From Sapria himalayana (lineage: Eukaryota > Streptophyta > Magnoliopsida > Malpighiales > Rafflesiaceae): a stretch of DNA of 64,000 nt. The stretch covers positions 3,031,022 to 3,095,021 of the forward strand of contig JAREIK010002450.1 of NCBI GenBank assembly GCA_029783825.1, given 5' to 3'. Shown here one piece after another: positions 48,425 to 61,000 of the stretch. Position 1 is the stretch's first letter. Every line of letters begins with the position of its first letter. The notes beneath the pieces were generated by a model, which was not told where the DNA came from, ran no database searches, and worked only from the letters and a program-made list of their open reading frames with translations. The position numbers were made by a program, and so were the translations under genes.

Positions 48425-49556
48425 ATTCTATGTTACATAGTAATTAGCCAAGGTAGATACAAATAATTGAGAATTAAAACATGTGGACAAATCATGACAT
48501 TACTTTTTTTGGAATTAAAATTATTAAACAAAAATCATTCAATTTTAATCTAGTAGTTTTAACTTTATGAGAATTAACATTAGTATTATATTGCATTATT
48601 GTTATCCAAACAAGAATAAAAATGTAACTATTATATTGCATTAAAATGTAACTTTATGAGAATTATTGGAGCTGGAGTGGCCCTCAGAGAATGAGGTCGT
48701 TTATGTGTCTTGCTGTACATAATAGTTTGATGACAAATGGAAACTAATTGGATAAACAATAGATTTTTTATAAGATAACTTTGAAAATCAACCAAAAATA
48801 ATTAAAAAAAAACTTTGAAAATCAATCAATTATTGTGTAATATATTGTCACTATTTGAATTGTTATAAGTTATACCATTCATAGTTTGACAGAAAATAAA
48901 CCACAAGAGAAAATAAACCCTAAATTTTCTTTCTTGTCTTCGCATGTTCTACTCCCTCTTTTTGTCTATTTCTTAACTTTCGACATTTTTCTTTTTTGTG
49001 TTAATGCTCATGTGGTATGTTTTATGTTTCTTTTTGTTTCTGCATTTCCTCAGTTTGTATTTTTTTTTTTCGTAAATGCTTTTGTAACTTTTAATGATCC
49101 TTTCTTTTAATTTTGTTAATGCTTCTATAACTTCTCATGAATGTTTCCTGCATGCACTTTTCCTTATCGTTTATTTAGTTTCTTTTGCATGTGTTATAGT
49201 TTAAGGTTTGTCCATTTTTTTGTAACCTCCTCGAACTTTTTCTTTTTGCATTTTGTAATCTTACCTATATATGATATAAGAAGTTCACTCTATAGAGAAG
49301 TTTTCGAAAACTTCTTTTTTCAACTTTTTCTCCCTACTTTGAATATAAGCCACACATATATAAGTATCATTTCACACACATCTTTATATATACATATATA
49401 TCTATAAATCTATACATACACTTATAAGTGTATCTATATATTTATATATATAGAATATATATTTATATACATTTATATATGTATTCATATATACATGCAT
49501 TTATATAAATATAAAAGTACATGTGTGTGTGTGTAAATATTTTCCCACATATATAT
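48425..49556. other. AT-rich intronic spacer
   Basis: No supported gene. The 70-90-codon frames at 48886-49407 are Phe/Leu-rich and compositional. A GTTCACTCTATAGAG phrase near 49281 resembles part of the inverted units to the right. Confidence 0.4.
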
Positions 49557-49566
49557 ATAGTATATA

Positions 49567-49931
49567 GATGACATCAAAGGTCTATAGAATTTACTCTATA
49601 ATGTGAACTAAACAGAGTACATAGTTTAAATGTCATAATAATGTATGTATATAGAGTATATGTACATACATTATGATGACATTTAAACTATGTACTCTGT
49701 TTAGTTCACTTTATAGAGTGAACTCTATAGATCTATGATGTCATCTATATACTATATATATATATATTAATGACATCTAAACTATGTAATATGTTTAGTT
49801 CGCTCTATAAAGATATGATGTCATCTATATACTCTATATATACATTCTTGTATATACATATTTATATATGTATATATAAGTATGTATATACACTCTATAT
49901 ACATGCATAATGACATCTAAACTATATTCTC

Positions 49932-49970
<39 letters not shown>

Positions 49971-50030
49971 TATAGATGACATCATAGCTTTATAGAGTGA
50001 ACTAAACAGATTACATAGTTTAGATGTCAT
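49567..50030. repeat. Cluster of five short inverted-repeat units in TA-rich DNA
   Basis: Units bounded by GATGACATC and GATGTCAT with the core GTGAACTAAACAGAGTACAT. Forward copies are at 49567-49636 and 49975-50030. Inverted copies are at 49676-49745, 49770-49824 and (truncated) 49910-49936. The first two units face each other, making a palindrome with about 70-bp arms and a 39-bp spacer. (TA)n tracts separate the units. Confidence 0.88.
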
Positions 50031-50367
50031 TATAATATAATATATATATATATATATATATATAGTATATATACATACTAATATAATATAAATATGTGTG
50101 TGTGTGTGTGTGAGGCAAGGACCATTCATTTTGATTTTTGCTTAAATAATTGTCGTGTCTTCATAAATTACTTTTAATCTTCTAAGTGTAATAGCTTTAT
50201 TTCTACAAAAAAATTAATCTAATAAAGTATGCTAATATTTATCTATAAATACTTAAAAATAAGCATTAATTTTTTTATTTGAAATTAAGTTAGAAAAAAA
50301 ATTTAGTCCTAAACTAATTAATGATCAAATTGAGAATTTATAATTAACGGAAAAATAATCAAAATGA
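50031..50367. other. (TA)n/(TG)n tracts and AT-rich spacer
   Basis: A (TA)n tract lies at about 50038-50065 and a (TG)n tract at about 50096-50112. The rest is featureless up to the target duplication of element G. Confidence 0.6.
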
Positions 50368-50375
50368 TTCCTATG

Positions 50376-53300
50376 TAGAGGTGTCAAACGGGCCGGGGTG
50401 GCTCGGCCCGGCACGAGGCACGGCACGGTTCGGCCGTGCCTGGAACTGCCCGACACGTTTTTAAACCGTGCCCGGGCCCGTGCCGTGCCTGGCCCGGCAC
50501 GCCGGCACGGTATCTTCCCGTGCCGGTTAGGTATCACGCGGGCGGCAGGCACGCGTTGGCGTGACCCGTGCCCTCCCGAAATAAATCCCGCGGGTCGGGT
50601 CTGAATGGACCCGACCCGCGGTCCCGACTCCCGACCCAATCCCAACGGGAAAAAAAAAATTTTCAAATTATTTTGGATTTCAGCCGTTGGATTCGCCTCC
50701 AACGGCTAGGGGGCAGAATCCAATGGTCCTCGTGATTCTGCCCCCTAATTATATATTAAAAAATCAAAAAAATATAAAAAAAATATTTTTTTTTATAAAA
50801 AATTAATATCTTTAATCTATAAATTCTACCCCCCTCCCTATAACATTTATGTTTTTCAAAAACATAAAACCTCTCAAAACTTTCTCTCTCACATAAACCG
50901 TGCTTCTCTCTCTTAGGGCCTCGTGATTTTGCTTTTGGCTTGGATTTTCGTGAAACTCGACTTGAGTTTTGAACATCAGAGCTTCCTGCGGTGCACCTTG
51001 CACGTGACTGACCTCATTGCTTTTACTGGGTAATTTATTTTACGTTTTTATTTACTTTCTCTCTCTAAAGCTTCTCTCTCTAGAAAAACTTAGGAAAAAA
51101 TAAAAAACATAAAAAATGACAAATACACCTGACACGTATTTAAATTTAGAAAATGAAAATGTTAGTGTTACACAGACGTCTGCGGCTGCTGAAACTTTGG
51201 TTTCTCCAGTCGTCTCAACCCAAAGTTCTAAAAAATAAAAAACTAGGAGGAATTCTGTAGTTTGGACACATTTTAAAATCATAACACAAAAAAATGTTAG
51301 GGGTGAAAAACTTGAAATGACACAGTGCAAATATTGTATGAGACTTTTAACATGCAAGAGTTCATGTGGGACTGGGCACTTTAAGAGGCATGCCTAATTA
51401 TGCACCAAAAAACATGGACCCTTAGATCCTAGGCAAACCCAACTTGGCACTATATTTTTTGAGACTGGATCGAGTTCAGTCTCAAAGTTTACTCCCTTCG
51501 TATACTCCAGCGAGTTGGGTAGAGACGGCATGGCCAGGCTCATCACATTGATGGGTCTTCCGATCAGATTTTCGGAAGATCCTAGGGTAGTGCGCATCAT
51601 GCAGACTTATTTTCAGCCTTCCTATCGTAGGATTACTAGGTTCACATCTAGGAGTGATATACTAAAGATATATAAGTTAGAAAAATAAAAATAATTAAGG
51701 AATTTATGGCATATAGTGGAGTGGTGTCCGTGACGTCCGATATATGGACAAGTCACGATGATTCTTCTTATGCATGTTTCACGAGTCACTATGTAGATTC
51801 TAACTGGACAATCAATAAAAAAATTATAGGATTCACTGAGATTCTTCATCCTCATGATGGCCCGGCCATTTTTGAGTGTTTGATGAAAATATTTAGGGAA
51901 TATAAAATTCAAAATAAAATTTTTAGTGTCACATTCGATAATGCTTCTAATAATGGAGTAGCGATCAATATGTTTGTTAGGAATATTAGAGACGCACTAT
52001 TAGGAGAGATCTTTTATGTCAGATGCATGTGTCACGTGATTAATCTGATAGTTCAAGTGGGTATGAAGGTGTGTTCCCCCGCCTTGGAAAATATACGCAA
52101 TGCACTCAAGTATATTTGCACTCCTCGCAGACAATAAGAGTTTGGTACTCTTTGTTTGTCTGCGAATCTTAAGAATAAGAAATTTCAATCGGATGAGAGA
52201 CATCGTTGGAATTATACGTACCTGATGTTGGAATCATGTGTTGGATACGAACACGTGATATCCGACTATGTCAATAGTAAGAGTGACGAACTTATTATTG
52301 ACGACACTGACTGGGCTTCAGGAATTTCATTTATGAAATTCCTGAAGATATTTTATGACACGACGAACATGTGTTCGTCGGTTTATACGCCCACCACTTG
52401 CATTGCACTCCGGTGCATATGCAACATTAGTAGCATGTTTAGGAAGTATCGAGCTGACCCGACGCTTAGCCATATGGTTACAGAGATGGAGACCAAGTAC
52501 TCGAAGTACTGGTCTACCGTTCCATCTCTTTATTGCCTCGTTGCATGCATGGACCCTAGGGCTAAGGTGGAAGGGGTAGAAAACACCCTGGCTTTCATTT
52601 CCTCGTGCATGAACCTGGAAGAGCCACCTGAAGGGTTCATTTACGAGAAGTTGACTGACCTGTTCACATACTACGATACTAGGTAAGGTGCTGGTGGTGG
52701 TGAGACTGTGATTACGGACATTGATACCTTGTTCGGAGATGACGATTATTTCATTCAGCTAGCGAGGGGGAAACGTAGGAGTGAACCATCACATAGGAGC
52801 GAGCTGTCTCGGTACTTAGATACTGATTACTGCTCAATCCTATCACATTCTGATACTAAGAATCTTGATTTATTACAGTGGTGGAAATCAAATGGGTCCA
52901 CCTATCCCGTGCTATCTAGGATGGCACGGGATCTACTGACTCCTCCGGTGTCGAGCGTAGCATCGAACTCTGCTTTTTCTGTTGCAGTGAACGTGATTTC
53001 GGATAGGAGATCGAGATTACGTCCAAATATGGTGGATGCCTTGACATGTTTGAAGGATTGGGAGGAATCGAAGTTTAGCATCCATGATCGTGCTGGAGCT
53101 GGGACTTGGACAGACACTGCAGTCGTATCCACATCCACTACGATGGTGGAGGAGTTGATTGCCGATGATGATGATCCATATGATACTGATCATGATGTTG
53201 CGGTTGATGATTCTCATGATATGCCGCTTGACGATTGATGCTGATCTGCTGTTTTTTTTCGATGTTGTTTTATTCATTGTATTTATATGCTTTGTTTGTA

Positions 53301-53942
53301 CGTTGTGTTGAAACTTATACTTGTTTTGTTCGGACCATTGGTTTCAAATACATGATTGATAATTTTTTATTTGTGTGTTTAATTTTTTTTTAATTTTAAT
53401 TTTTACTAACATAATGTATTGAAATATTTTTTTTACGATTTAAATTTTATTTTAAAAATTAATAACTTTAATATATAATTAATAAATATAATAAAAGCTA
53501 AACTAATTTGAATTTGATAAAAAAAATAATTTTCTAAAATTTGTTTTTTTTTATTTAATTTTAATGTTTAACATTTTAAAAAAAAATATATATTTAAAAA
53601 TTAATACTCTACACTTAACTAATTAAGCAATAAAATTTACAATATATAAATTAAAAAAAAAACAATATTCTGCATGTCGGCCCTGTCCGTGCGGCCTCCG
53701 GCCTGCCCCTGCCTCTCTCTCACTCTCAGTCTCTCTCAGGACTCGGGCTCGGCCGCTCGAGTCAGCCTCTGCGGCTCTGTCCTGGCCTGTCTGGCCAGGC
53801 CGGGCCCGCCTATATTTAAACCGTGCCGGGCCAGGCACGGCACGGTACAGGAACCGTGTCATGCCCGGCCCGGCACGGTAGCACGATCGTGCTGGTTTAA
53901 AACGGGCCGGGCCAGCCCACCCCGGCCCATTTGATACCTCTA
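50376..53942 (+). mobile_element. hAT transposon G, 3.6 kb, near full length
   Basis: Starts TAGAGGTGTCAAACGGGCC and ends GGCCCATTTGATACCTCTA. Flanks are TTCCTATG (50368-50375) and CTCCTATG (53943-53950), an 8-bp duplication with one mismatch. GC-rich subterminal zones of about 250 bp lie at both ends. It carries one transposase on the + strand and no nested element. It is the best-preserved transposase copy of the family here. Confidence 0.92.
51116..53238 (+). pseudogene. hAT transposase of element G, few lesions
   Basis: The frame starts at ATG 51116 (MTNTPDTYLN). A BED-type zinc finger follows (VVWTHFK ... CKYC ... GHFKRH, about 51260-51395). The catalytic core has TSDIWTSHDD (51740), FDNASNN (51940) and DDTDWAS (52310). 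The C-terminal dimerisation region runs from LLQWWKSNGSTYPVLSRMA to FSVAVNVISDRRSRLRP (52870-53025), and an Asp-rich tail ends at TGA 53236-53238. Lesions are TAA at 51236, 51395, 52135 and 52684 and a frame change with stops near 51686. The catalytic Glu expected in ASESAFS is Asn (codon 52966-52968). About 700 residues would be the intact length, usual for hAT enzymes. Inactive. Confidence 0.9.
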
Positions 53943-53950
53943 CTCCTATG

Positions 53951-55900
53951 TACTATGTTTCTATGTTAGTCTACATTATGATGAATAATCATAAAAGGAC
54001 TCATATATAGTTATTATATGTACTAATAAATATAAGTATTGGTGACTCGTGTTCTTTGAGAGAAAAAATCTCTCTCGAGTTTAGATGACATAATAGCTCA
54101 CAAGTCTATATTAATTGAGACTTGTGCTTAGTCAGAGACTGAGAGACCTGACTACCTAGGATAAGACATGTTAGGAGAGGACATACACCATTTACTCATA
54201 TTAGATATCAGTCTATCTAGTAGCTAGATAATCTTGTAATTAATTTTCTGTTCTTGACTTTTTGATTATTTTTTGAAAAGGATAGATGAGTTATAATTAG
54301 AACACGATCTCACAAGTTTTATTATAGATAGTTATTCTCTAGTAATTGATAACTTTTACTACTTCTCTAAAGAAACTAGGATAATCGTATGTCTTTATGA
54401 GATTTTATTTCACCTAAGTTAGTGTTTACTCATGTTAGAAGAGATTGATAATATTCATTTTAATGAGATATGGAAACTTGTACTATGATCTATAGAAATA
54501 TTTGTTGTTGGTTGTAAGTAGGTATTTATTATAACGACAAGTTTAGATGAGAATGAAGATCACCTTACAACGAGACTTGTAGCGTATAAATTCGTTCAAA
54601 TGTTTGGTATAGAATATTTAGACATTTTCTATTCAATTGAAAAGATATTCTTCTTGCTAATTATTATTTCTCTAGAAGTGTCTCATAAATGAAGGATATA
54701 ACAGTTAAACATGATTGTCTTATTATGACGATTTTAAAGAAGGAGATGTACTTGGAGTAAGCACCAAGGTTTAGAGTAGTAAAATCAACTATAGTTTGTA
54801 GATTGTGGAAGATACTATATGGCCTGAAGTAGTTATTAAGAACTTTTATTGTTAGATTTGTATAGGCAATCATCATAATTGATCTAATCAATTATGTTAT
54901 GGTTATGAACAATTAGATTTTGCTTATTGTTAATGTGGATAATATTATAATTATAAAAAATTATGAGTTAAGGATCATCTACTCGAAGAATATCTTTAAT
55001 TGTTGTTCAATTGAAGGATCATAAAAAACTTATATATTTTCTTAGTATGAAAATAGTTTACTCTTGGAGATATATTATTTTGTTATAGAGAAGGTATGAG
55101 CTCAATACTCTTATACGTGTTTGGCATTTGGATTTTGCTCAAACAAGTATTCTTATTAATCCATGTATTGATTTTACTTCTAATATGATCCCTACGCTTG
55201 ACTCTATTCCTTATAATAGAATTATTTGAAAATTAATTATATGATTATTACTCAATCAGATATAATATATACAATTAATATATTTAATTATTTCTAGAAT
55301 TCTCTTTGGTGTATTCATTTTGATGCAACATTTCGTAGGAACTTGGGATCTTTTTCAGTGATCATGGTAACTTGTAGTTGTCTGGTTATTTATATTTGAG
55401 TCGGCTATCAGTTTTCACTAAGAAGAGATCTATAATAAGCTTTTATGCTTTTTTGCAAGTATTTTTATTTCCTGAAAAAGTAATATGTATGTAGTTTTTT
55501 TGAGATCTAGTAAAAAAGTAGAGGTTATGATGATTGTGACTATTACTTTAGATATACTTTGGATTTACCGTGTACTCTAGGAGATGAGATATCTACTTTC
55601 CTCTTCCAAAATTCTTTATTATCATAGTTGGATAACGAGACATATAATTTTTAAATTTAGTATTTCACGAGTGAATGAAGTACTTAGAGGTTATTTATTT
55701 ATTTATTAGAAAGAAGATTCAATATGAGATTTTTACTATATCATATATTCAAATGACATAACAACTAGTTGACATAATAATTATATCTTGAAGAAATTTG
55801 AATTTACCTTGTTTCTAAGCTTGGTATTTTAGGCATATATTCATCATCTTGATAAGGGGTGTTGCAATGTTTTTTTAGTTTATTTTTTTTTATGTTATAT
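53951..55900 (+). pseudogene. Decayed Copia, linker to RNase H
   Basis: An EKDR-like stretch near 54275 corresponds to KGKRQC.. of the linker. Near 54480 ETCTMIYRNICCWL corresponds to GTWDLVPL..KAIGCKWVF. Later segments parallel the reverse transcriptase and RNase H of the copies at 8600-9460 and 60290-61440. It ends in CATCTTGATAAGGGGTGTTGC (55845), a version of the phrase that precedes the 3' LTR in this family. All frames are broken. Confidence 0.55.
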
Positions 55901-56003
55901 TGATGAGAGCACCTAATATTTAGGTGTTTCTTAATAGGATTTGCCCATCATATAATAGTGTTGTTTGTATGATTTTCATTATTGAATTCTATAGTTTCAT
56001 ACA
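55901..56003 (+). repeat. Probable 3' LTR of the preceding Copia
   Basis: Starts TGATGAGAGCACCTAATATT, the family LTR start, about 50 bp after the terminal coding phrase. It ends near TTTCATACA. The 5' partner was not found, so the copy is 5'-truncated. Confidence 0.5.
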
Positions 56004-56362
56004 TTCATATAATTAGAGTCTTTATTAATGACTCGTAGATGTCATGTCCCATAAACTGCATACTCTAGTATCTAGATGGTCAACTCTAGGGTGTGGGAGG
56101 TGTTAAAAACAAGGCAACATCATAAATTTTTTGAGTATTTGTAGTTTTTATATGTGGTTTGGCCTTTCTCTCTCTTAGAACTAATTTTTGGGAATGTGTT
56201 ATGTCTGAGCTCATTTCTATTAGTTCGTGTTTTAGAAAAAATTATCAATCGTACAAAGCACCTAGCCCTTTGCTTTCGACCCATAAACACTAGTCATGAT
56301 ACATAATTTTTTGTTTGAGTTTGTCGTGGTTTTATTATTATTTAGTTTGTTTATTATATATT
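56004..56362. other. Spacer between two Copia copies
   Basis: Nothing recognised in this interval. Confidence 0.4.
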
Positions 56363-57130
56363 TGATGGAAATACCTGATATGTTTGCTATCTCAATCACT
56401 TTTGCTCATTTTATAAAAGTATTTGATATATAAATTTTTATAGTGTTATTATATTATTTTAGTTTATTAGTATTAAATTTATCATGATATTAGAGCGAGG
56501 TTGTGTATGTTGGTCATATTTTTTACAAACCCTAGAAGAATAAATCGCATGTATTATATCAGCATAGTGCACACATAATTATGTAAGAGAAAGGCACACA
56601 GGTGAATAGTATGTGCAAGCACAGTGGTGCGTGCAGGTGCACAGTAGGCACATGCATAGTGGCCTTTTAGTTGATCAAAGGAATGTGTTGGTGTGTGCCA
56701 TGGAGTGCATGGTGTCATGCAGCGATTCTTTGTGAGCAGAAATCCTGATTGAGTTTTGATATTATTAAAAAAAGATATTAAACTCTAATTTGGTTTGCTA
56801 TAAATTAGGATTCAATATAATTTTTTTTTTTAGAAATTAATATGAATTATCGTAGTAGAATTAAATGGAGGGGGGCTTCAATTCAGTATATACATTATAA
56901 CTTGATAGGTCACACATATATAATGAGCCTTTTTTTAGGTCTGTCCTAGGCACTATGCCGTGCTTGACATGATATAGTATTTATCATGGGTCATATTGTG
57001 TTGGCATGGTTCATAAAAGGGGCAGCTCAACACAGTCCATTGGCATATCTTTTGGCTGAGTCGTGCCAAGTCACACCAATTTGAGTCAGGCCTAATCAGG
57101 CTAATCCTTTTCTTTCTAGGCTATCTTGGG

Positions 57131-57671
57131 TATAGGTGTCAAACGGGCCGGGTGGACTATGTTCAGCCCGAAGCCCTGTACTATTCAGTCATGCTTAGTC
57201 CGGCATGGTACACAACAGTGCCATGTCCGGGCTCATGCCAGGTGGACCCTTATCACGAACCATGCCATGCCCTGTTGAGGGTTTTCGGCTCACGTGCCGT
57301 GCTAGGCATAGTACGAATACCAAGCCCATGGACATGACACAAGAACTTGCACCACCCGATGCTTGATGGGGGGAAGTACGTGGCGATGCCCCAATGGGCG
57401 ACATAATGGCATGCCTGACGGGTGACGGCGGTGGGCCACCTGAAATCTTAATTTTTTAAATAAGTAGCCGACCCGAAATGCTCCAACCTACCCAACTTGA
57501 ACCTGGGCAGATTTTGGGCCATGGGTTGTGCCGAGCCTGCCTTCCAAAAAATCATGTTGTACCAGACACGTCATGATACTGTAGTATGTCATGCCGACAC
57601 GTCACGCCAGCCCGGTTGGGCCTGAAAAAAATGGGTCGGGCTAGCTCGACCTAGCCTGTTTGACACTTCTA
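57131..57671. mobile_element. Non-autonomous hAT element H
   Basis: This 541-bp element starts TATAGGTGTCAAACGGGCC and ends CCTGTTTGACACTTCTA. Flanks are ATCTTGGG (57123-57130) and ATCTTGAG (57672-57679), one mismatch. GC-rich, no transposase. The internal arrangement (AATTTTTTAAATA between GC blocks) resembles B and F. Confidence 0.88.
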
Positions 57672-57680
57672 ATCTTGAGT

Positions 57681-57835
57681 TCAATATAGGCTAACTTAGT
57701 TTATTTTAGGCTAGCTTAGGTTTAGTCCAAGCTATCCTAGGTTAGGCCAGGCTAGCTTGGTTTGTTCTAGGCTAGTCTAGGTTTGTTCTAAGCTAGCCTG
57801 GGTCAAGTCCAGGCTAGCTTGCATTTGGATCAAGT
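57681..57835. repeat. GCTAGC/CCTAGG minisatellite, about 20-bp period
   Basis: Units such as GGCTAGCTTAGGTTTGTTC repeat about seven times with changes, directly right of element H and inside the GC-richer island. Confidence 0.75.
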
Positions 57836-58079
57836 TAGCTTGTTTGGCCAGTTGGGCTGATATTGGCTCACATATGTCATCATGCTGGGTCATGCTATGT
57901 TGCACCTCTTGTGCCAAGATGTTTGGCCCAACACCACCTGCTTGTGCCACGTGCTAGCTCGTGATTTGTCCTGGCATGACTTTAAACTCGGTTGTGCTAT
58001 GCCTAGTACAGCTAAATCGTGTCATGCCTTATGTCATATTTGAGCTGCTCGACCCAGCTGACATCTTTACACCAAAGAT

Positions 58080-61000
58080 AATATTGGATATTATTTTTGA
58101 AGAGGATGCTGAGTGTTTTACTTAGTAATGAGAGGCATACTAATTATTGAAGTTATTCAGTGGTCCTTATAGAGTTCGATGATCATGAAACTTTCTCGAA
58201 AGGAGTATATAAAATTTTTCTTTATAATAAATAATAATTTTTTTTGTGGGTATTAATAGTTGTTTTACTCATCCTCTCATTGTAGATTCCTAGATTATCA
58301 ACACATAAGTGAATATTTATATTACTAATAATCATATTATATTTATTATATTCTTTTTTTGGTCTAAAAATATTTTGATAGTTAATGACAAATATTTAAA
58401 AATAATTGAATATTATATTATTCAATTTAAATCTTTGTTTCTTTCCCATTAGCCATATAATGTTAATTTTTAATTTTCATGCTAGCTTATTTTTTGTAAA
58501 TTATCTTTTCAAATAACTTAATTCTAACTTTATCTTTATTTTTATTAATGTTTATATTCAAGATCAGGAGATTATAAAAAATACTAATTTTGAGATTGAG
58601 CAGTGTGGATTGAATATTTTCTCTTTGAAGGTATAATCTCATTTTGAATGTTTGAACATTTTGTATTTGTTAATTGTATATTTTCAACTTGGTCATTTAT
58701 CATTAGTGCCAAGTTGAGAATATTTTATTCTAGTCTTATGAGAATTTTGATTCTAGAGTGTGAAGCATGATAGTTATGAATGCTTACAAGAGCTTCGTAT
58801 CATACATGCTAGTCTGGTTTGATTTGGGATCATTTTGATCTGATAAACTAAAACGTATGGGAACCTAATAGAGATAAGTGCTTGAGATATTAGATTACTT
58901 TTGTTAATGAGTGCTCGAGATATTAGAATACTTTTGTTAATGAGTGCTTGAGATATTAGATTACTTTTGTTAATGAGTGCTCGAGATATACATGAATTTA
59001 TTTTTCTATGATTATATCATAATTTTTTATATTTTTTAGATTTTTTATTAAATTATAAAAACAAAATTTAATAAAAATAAAAACAAAATTTAGGATTTAT
59101 AGTGTATGAGAATATATCTTAGAATGATTTAGTTCATATTAGATGGAATAAGATTTGAGATTATATATCAGTTTCTATCATTTCTTAGTATATATTTTTT
59201 CAAATTTTATATCATAGAGAAAATTTATTTAACTTATCTTTTAGTGTTTTTAGATGTACTAGTTTATCCTTGATTTCTCTTTAGGATAATACAAGATGTC
59301 ACTAAGGCCTTGATATGTGCTTTACTTAGATACTCTAATACCCAATGAGGATACAACTGTTGTCATCAGAGTTTGGTGGGTTTTTAATGAGTGTAATGGT
59401 TGTCTTTTTTTATTACAACTTATTTTTTAACTAGCATAGAAAGAGTAAATTGAGATATTATATATGAATTTAATACACTTCCTCTCTTATTTGTATTATT
59501 AACTGAATCATCAAATAGTAGAGAGAGTCACATGTCGATGACATCTGAGCATGTTGTAGAGTCATCATAATTATGAACAAATTCATATCGTGTTGAGTCT
59601 AAATAAACTGAGGTTTCCCGAATATATTATAGAAGTCCATGAGTATTTAACAGTATAAATTCATACTGAGTTGATAATTATGAGACTTAACTACTCAGGA
59701 CTTAGATTCTATACTAGGAGAGAGCTATACCTAGCCTCCTCTAATTGGAGACGAGCCTATCATAGAGCCAGAGGATCCTACAATTAGTTTCTTCGATCTT
59801 GATTTTTTGATTGCATTTCGAAAAGGATAGATAAGCTATACTTAATATCAAATTTCATAAGTTGTCTTACTCTTGTATTGTCAAATCACTCTTTTATTTA
59901 TTTATTTTTTTTTGATGGTACTAAGATACTCAAGCTTTTTTAGGATATATTATTTCATTGGGGATGGCAGAAGGCCATGAAGAAAAAGATTTATTTTATT
60001 CATTCTAATGGAACTTAAGAACTAGTATTACGATATTCGGAAATGTCTGTTGTTAGTTGTAAATAGATATTTATTATGAACACATGTCCAGATGAGAAGA
60101 TAAATTTTTTCAAGGTAAAACTTGTAGTGATGAGATTAACTTAGACCTTTAATGTAAACTATCAGCATACTCACTTTCTAGTATCTAAGATGATCTCAAT
60201 ATTTATTTTTATTTTTCTTGTAACATCTCACAGTTGTATGATATATCAATTAGATATGAAAAATATATTTTTTCATGATTAATTTAAAAAAGGAGTGTAT
60301 ATGAAGTAATCACTTAAATTTCAAGTAGTATAGTCAAATGTTATTTGTAGGTTATGGAATGTATCATATGACCTAAAGCATGCATCAAGAGTTTGATTTA
60401 TAGGATTTTGATAGGTAATCACTTTGTTTGAGTTACAAATGTGTATTACTAACTTTTCCTTGTCCTTCTACAAAAATCTTGATGATTTGATAATTTTATT
60501 ATTTGTTTAGTTAAATGATATTCTTATTACGGAATATGATGAGTTAGGAATCACCTAACTCAATGAGTAACTTTATACATAATTTTTAATAAAAAATTTT
60601 AGGAGACTCAAATATTTTTTCAGTATAGAGATGATTTATTCTATGAGGGGTATCATCGTGTTATCGAAGAGATATGCATTTGATATTTTGATAGAGATTA
60701 ATTTTTTAGGTTGTTCTCTAGTAGATATTTTTTTTTGATCCATACTGATTTCACTTATAATATGATCCTTCTCGTTGATTATATTACTTATAGGAAAATG
60801 ATACAAAATATTAATTATCTTACTATGACCAAATCATATATAGCACATTCCAATCAATATAGTTAGTTATTTTTTAGATTCTCTTTGACATATTTATTTT
60901 AACTCAACTTTTCTTATATTGAGACATGTGAATAAGTCTTTATGACTTGGGATCTATTTCATGGATCATGGTTAATTGTAGTAAGTCGAATATTTAGATT

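Larger units (their letters stand above)
56900..58069. mobile_element. Probable older hAT-family sequence surrounding element H
   Basis: GC-richer sequence flanks H on both sides. Words like GTCGTGCCAAGTCA and a right edge CAGCTGACATCTTTA resemble a family terminus. The matching left end and target duplication are not clear. Confidence 0.35.

Noticed and set aside
49917..50129. Reverse-strand frame through TA repeats
   Set aside because: Composed of (TA)n and (TG)n translation and part of the short inverted units.
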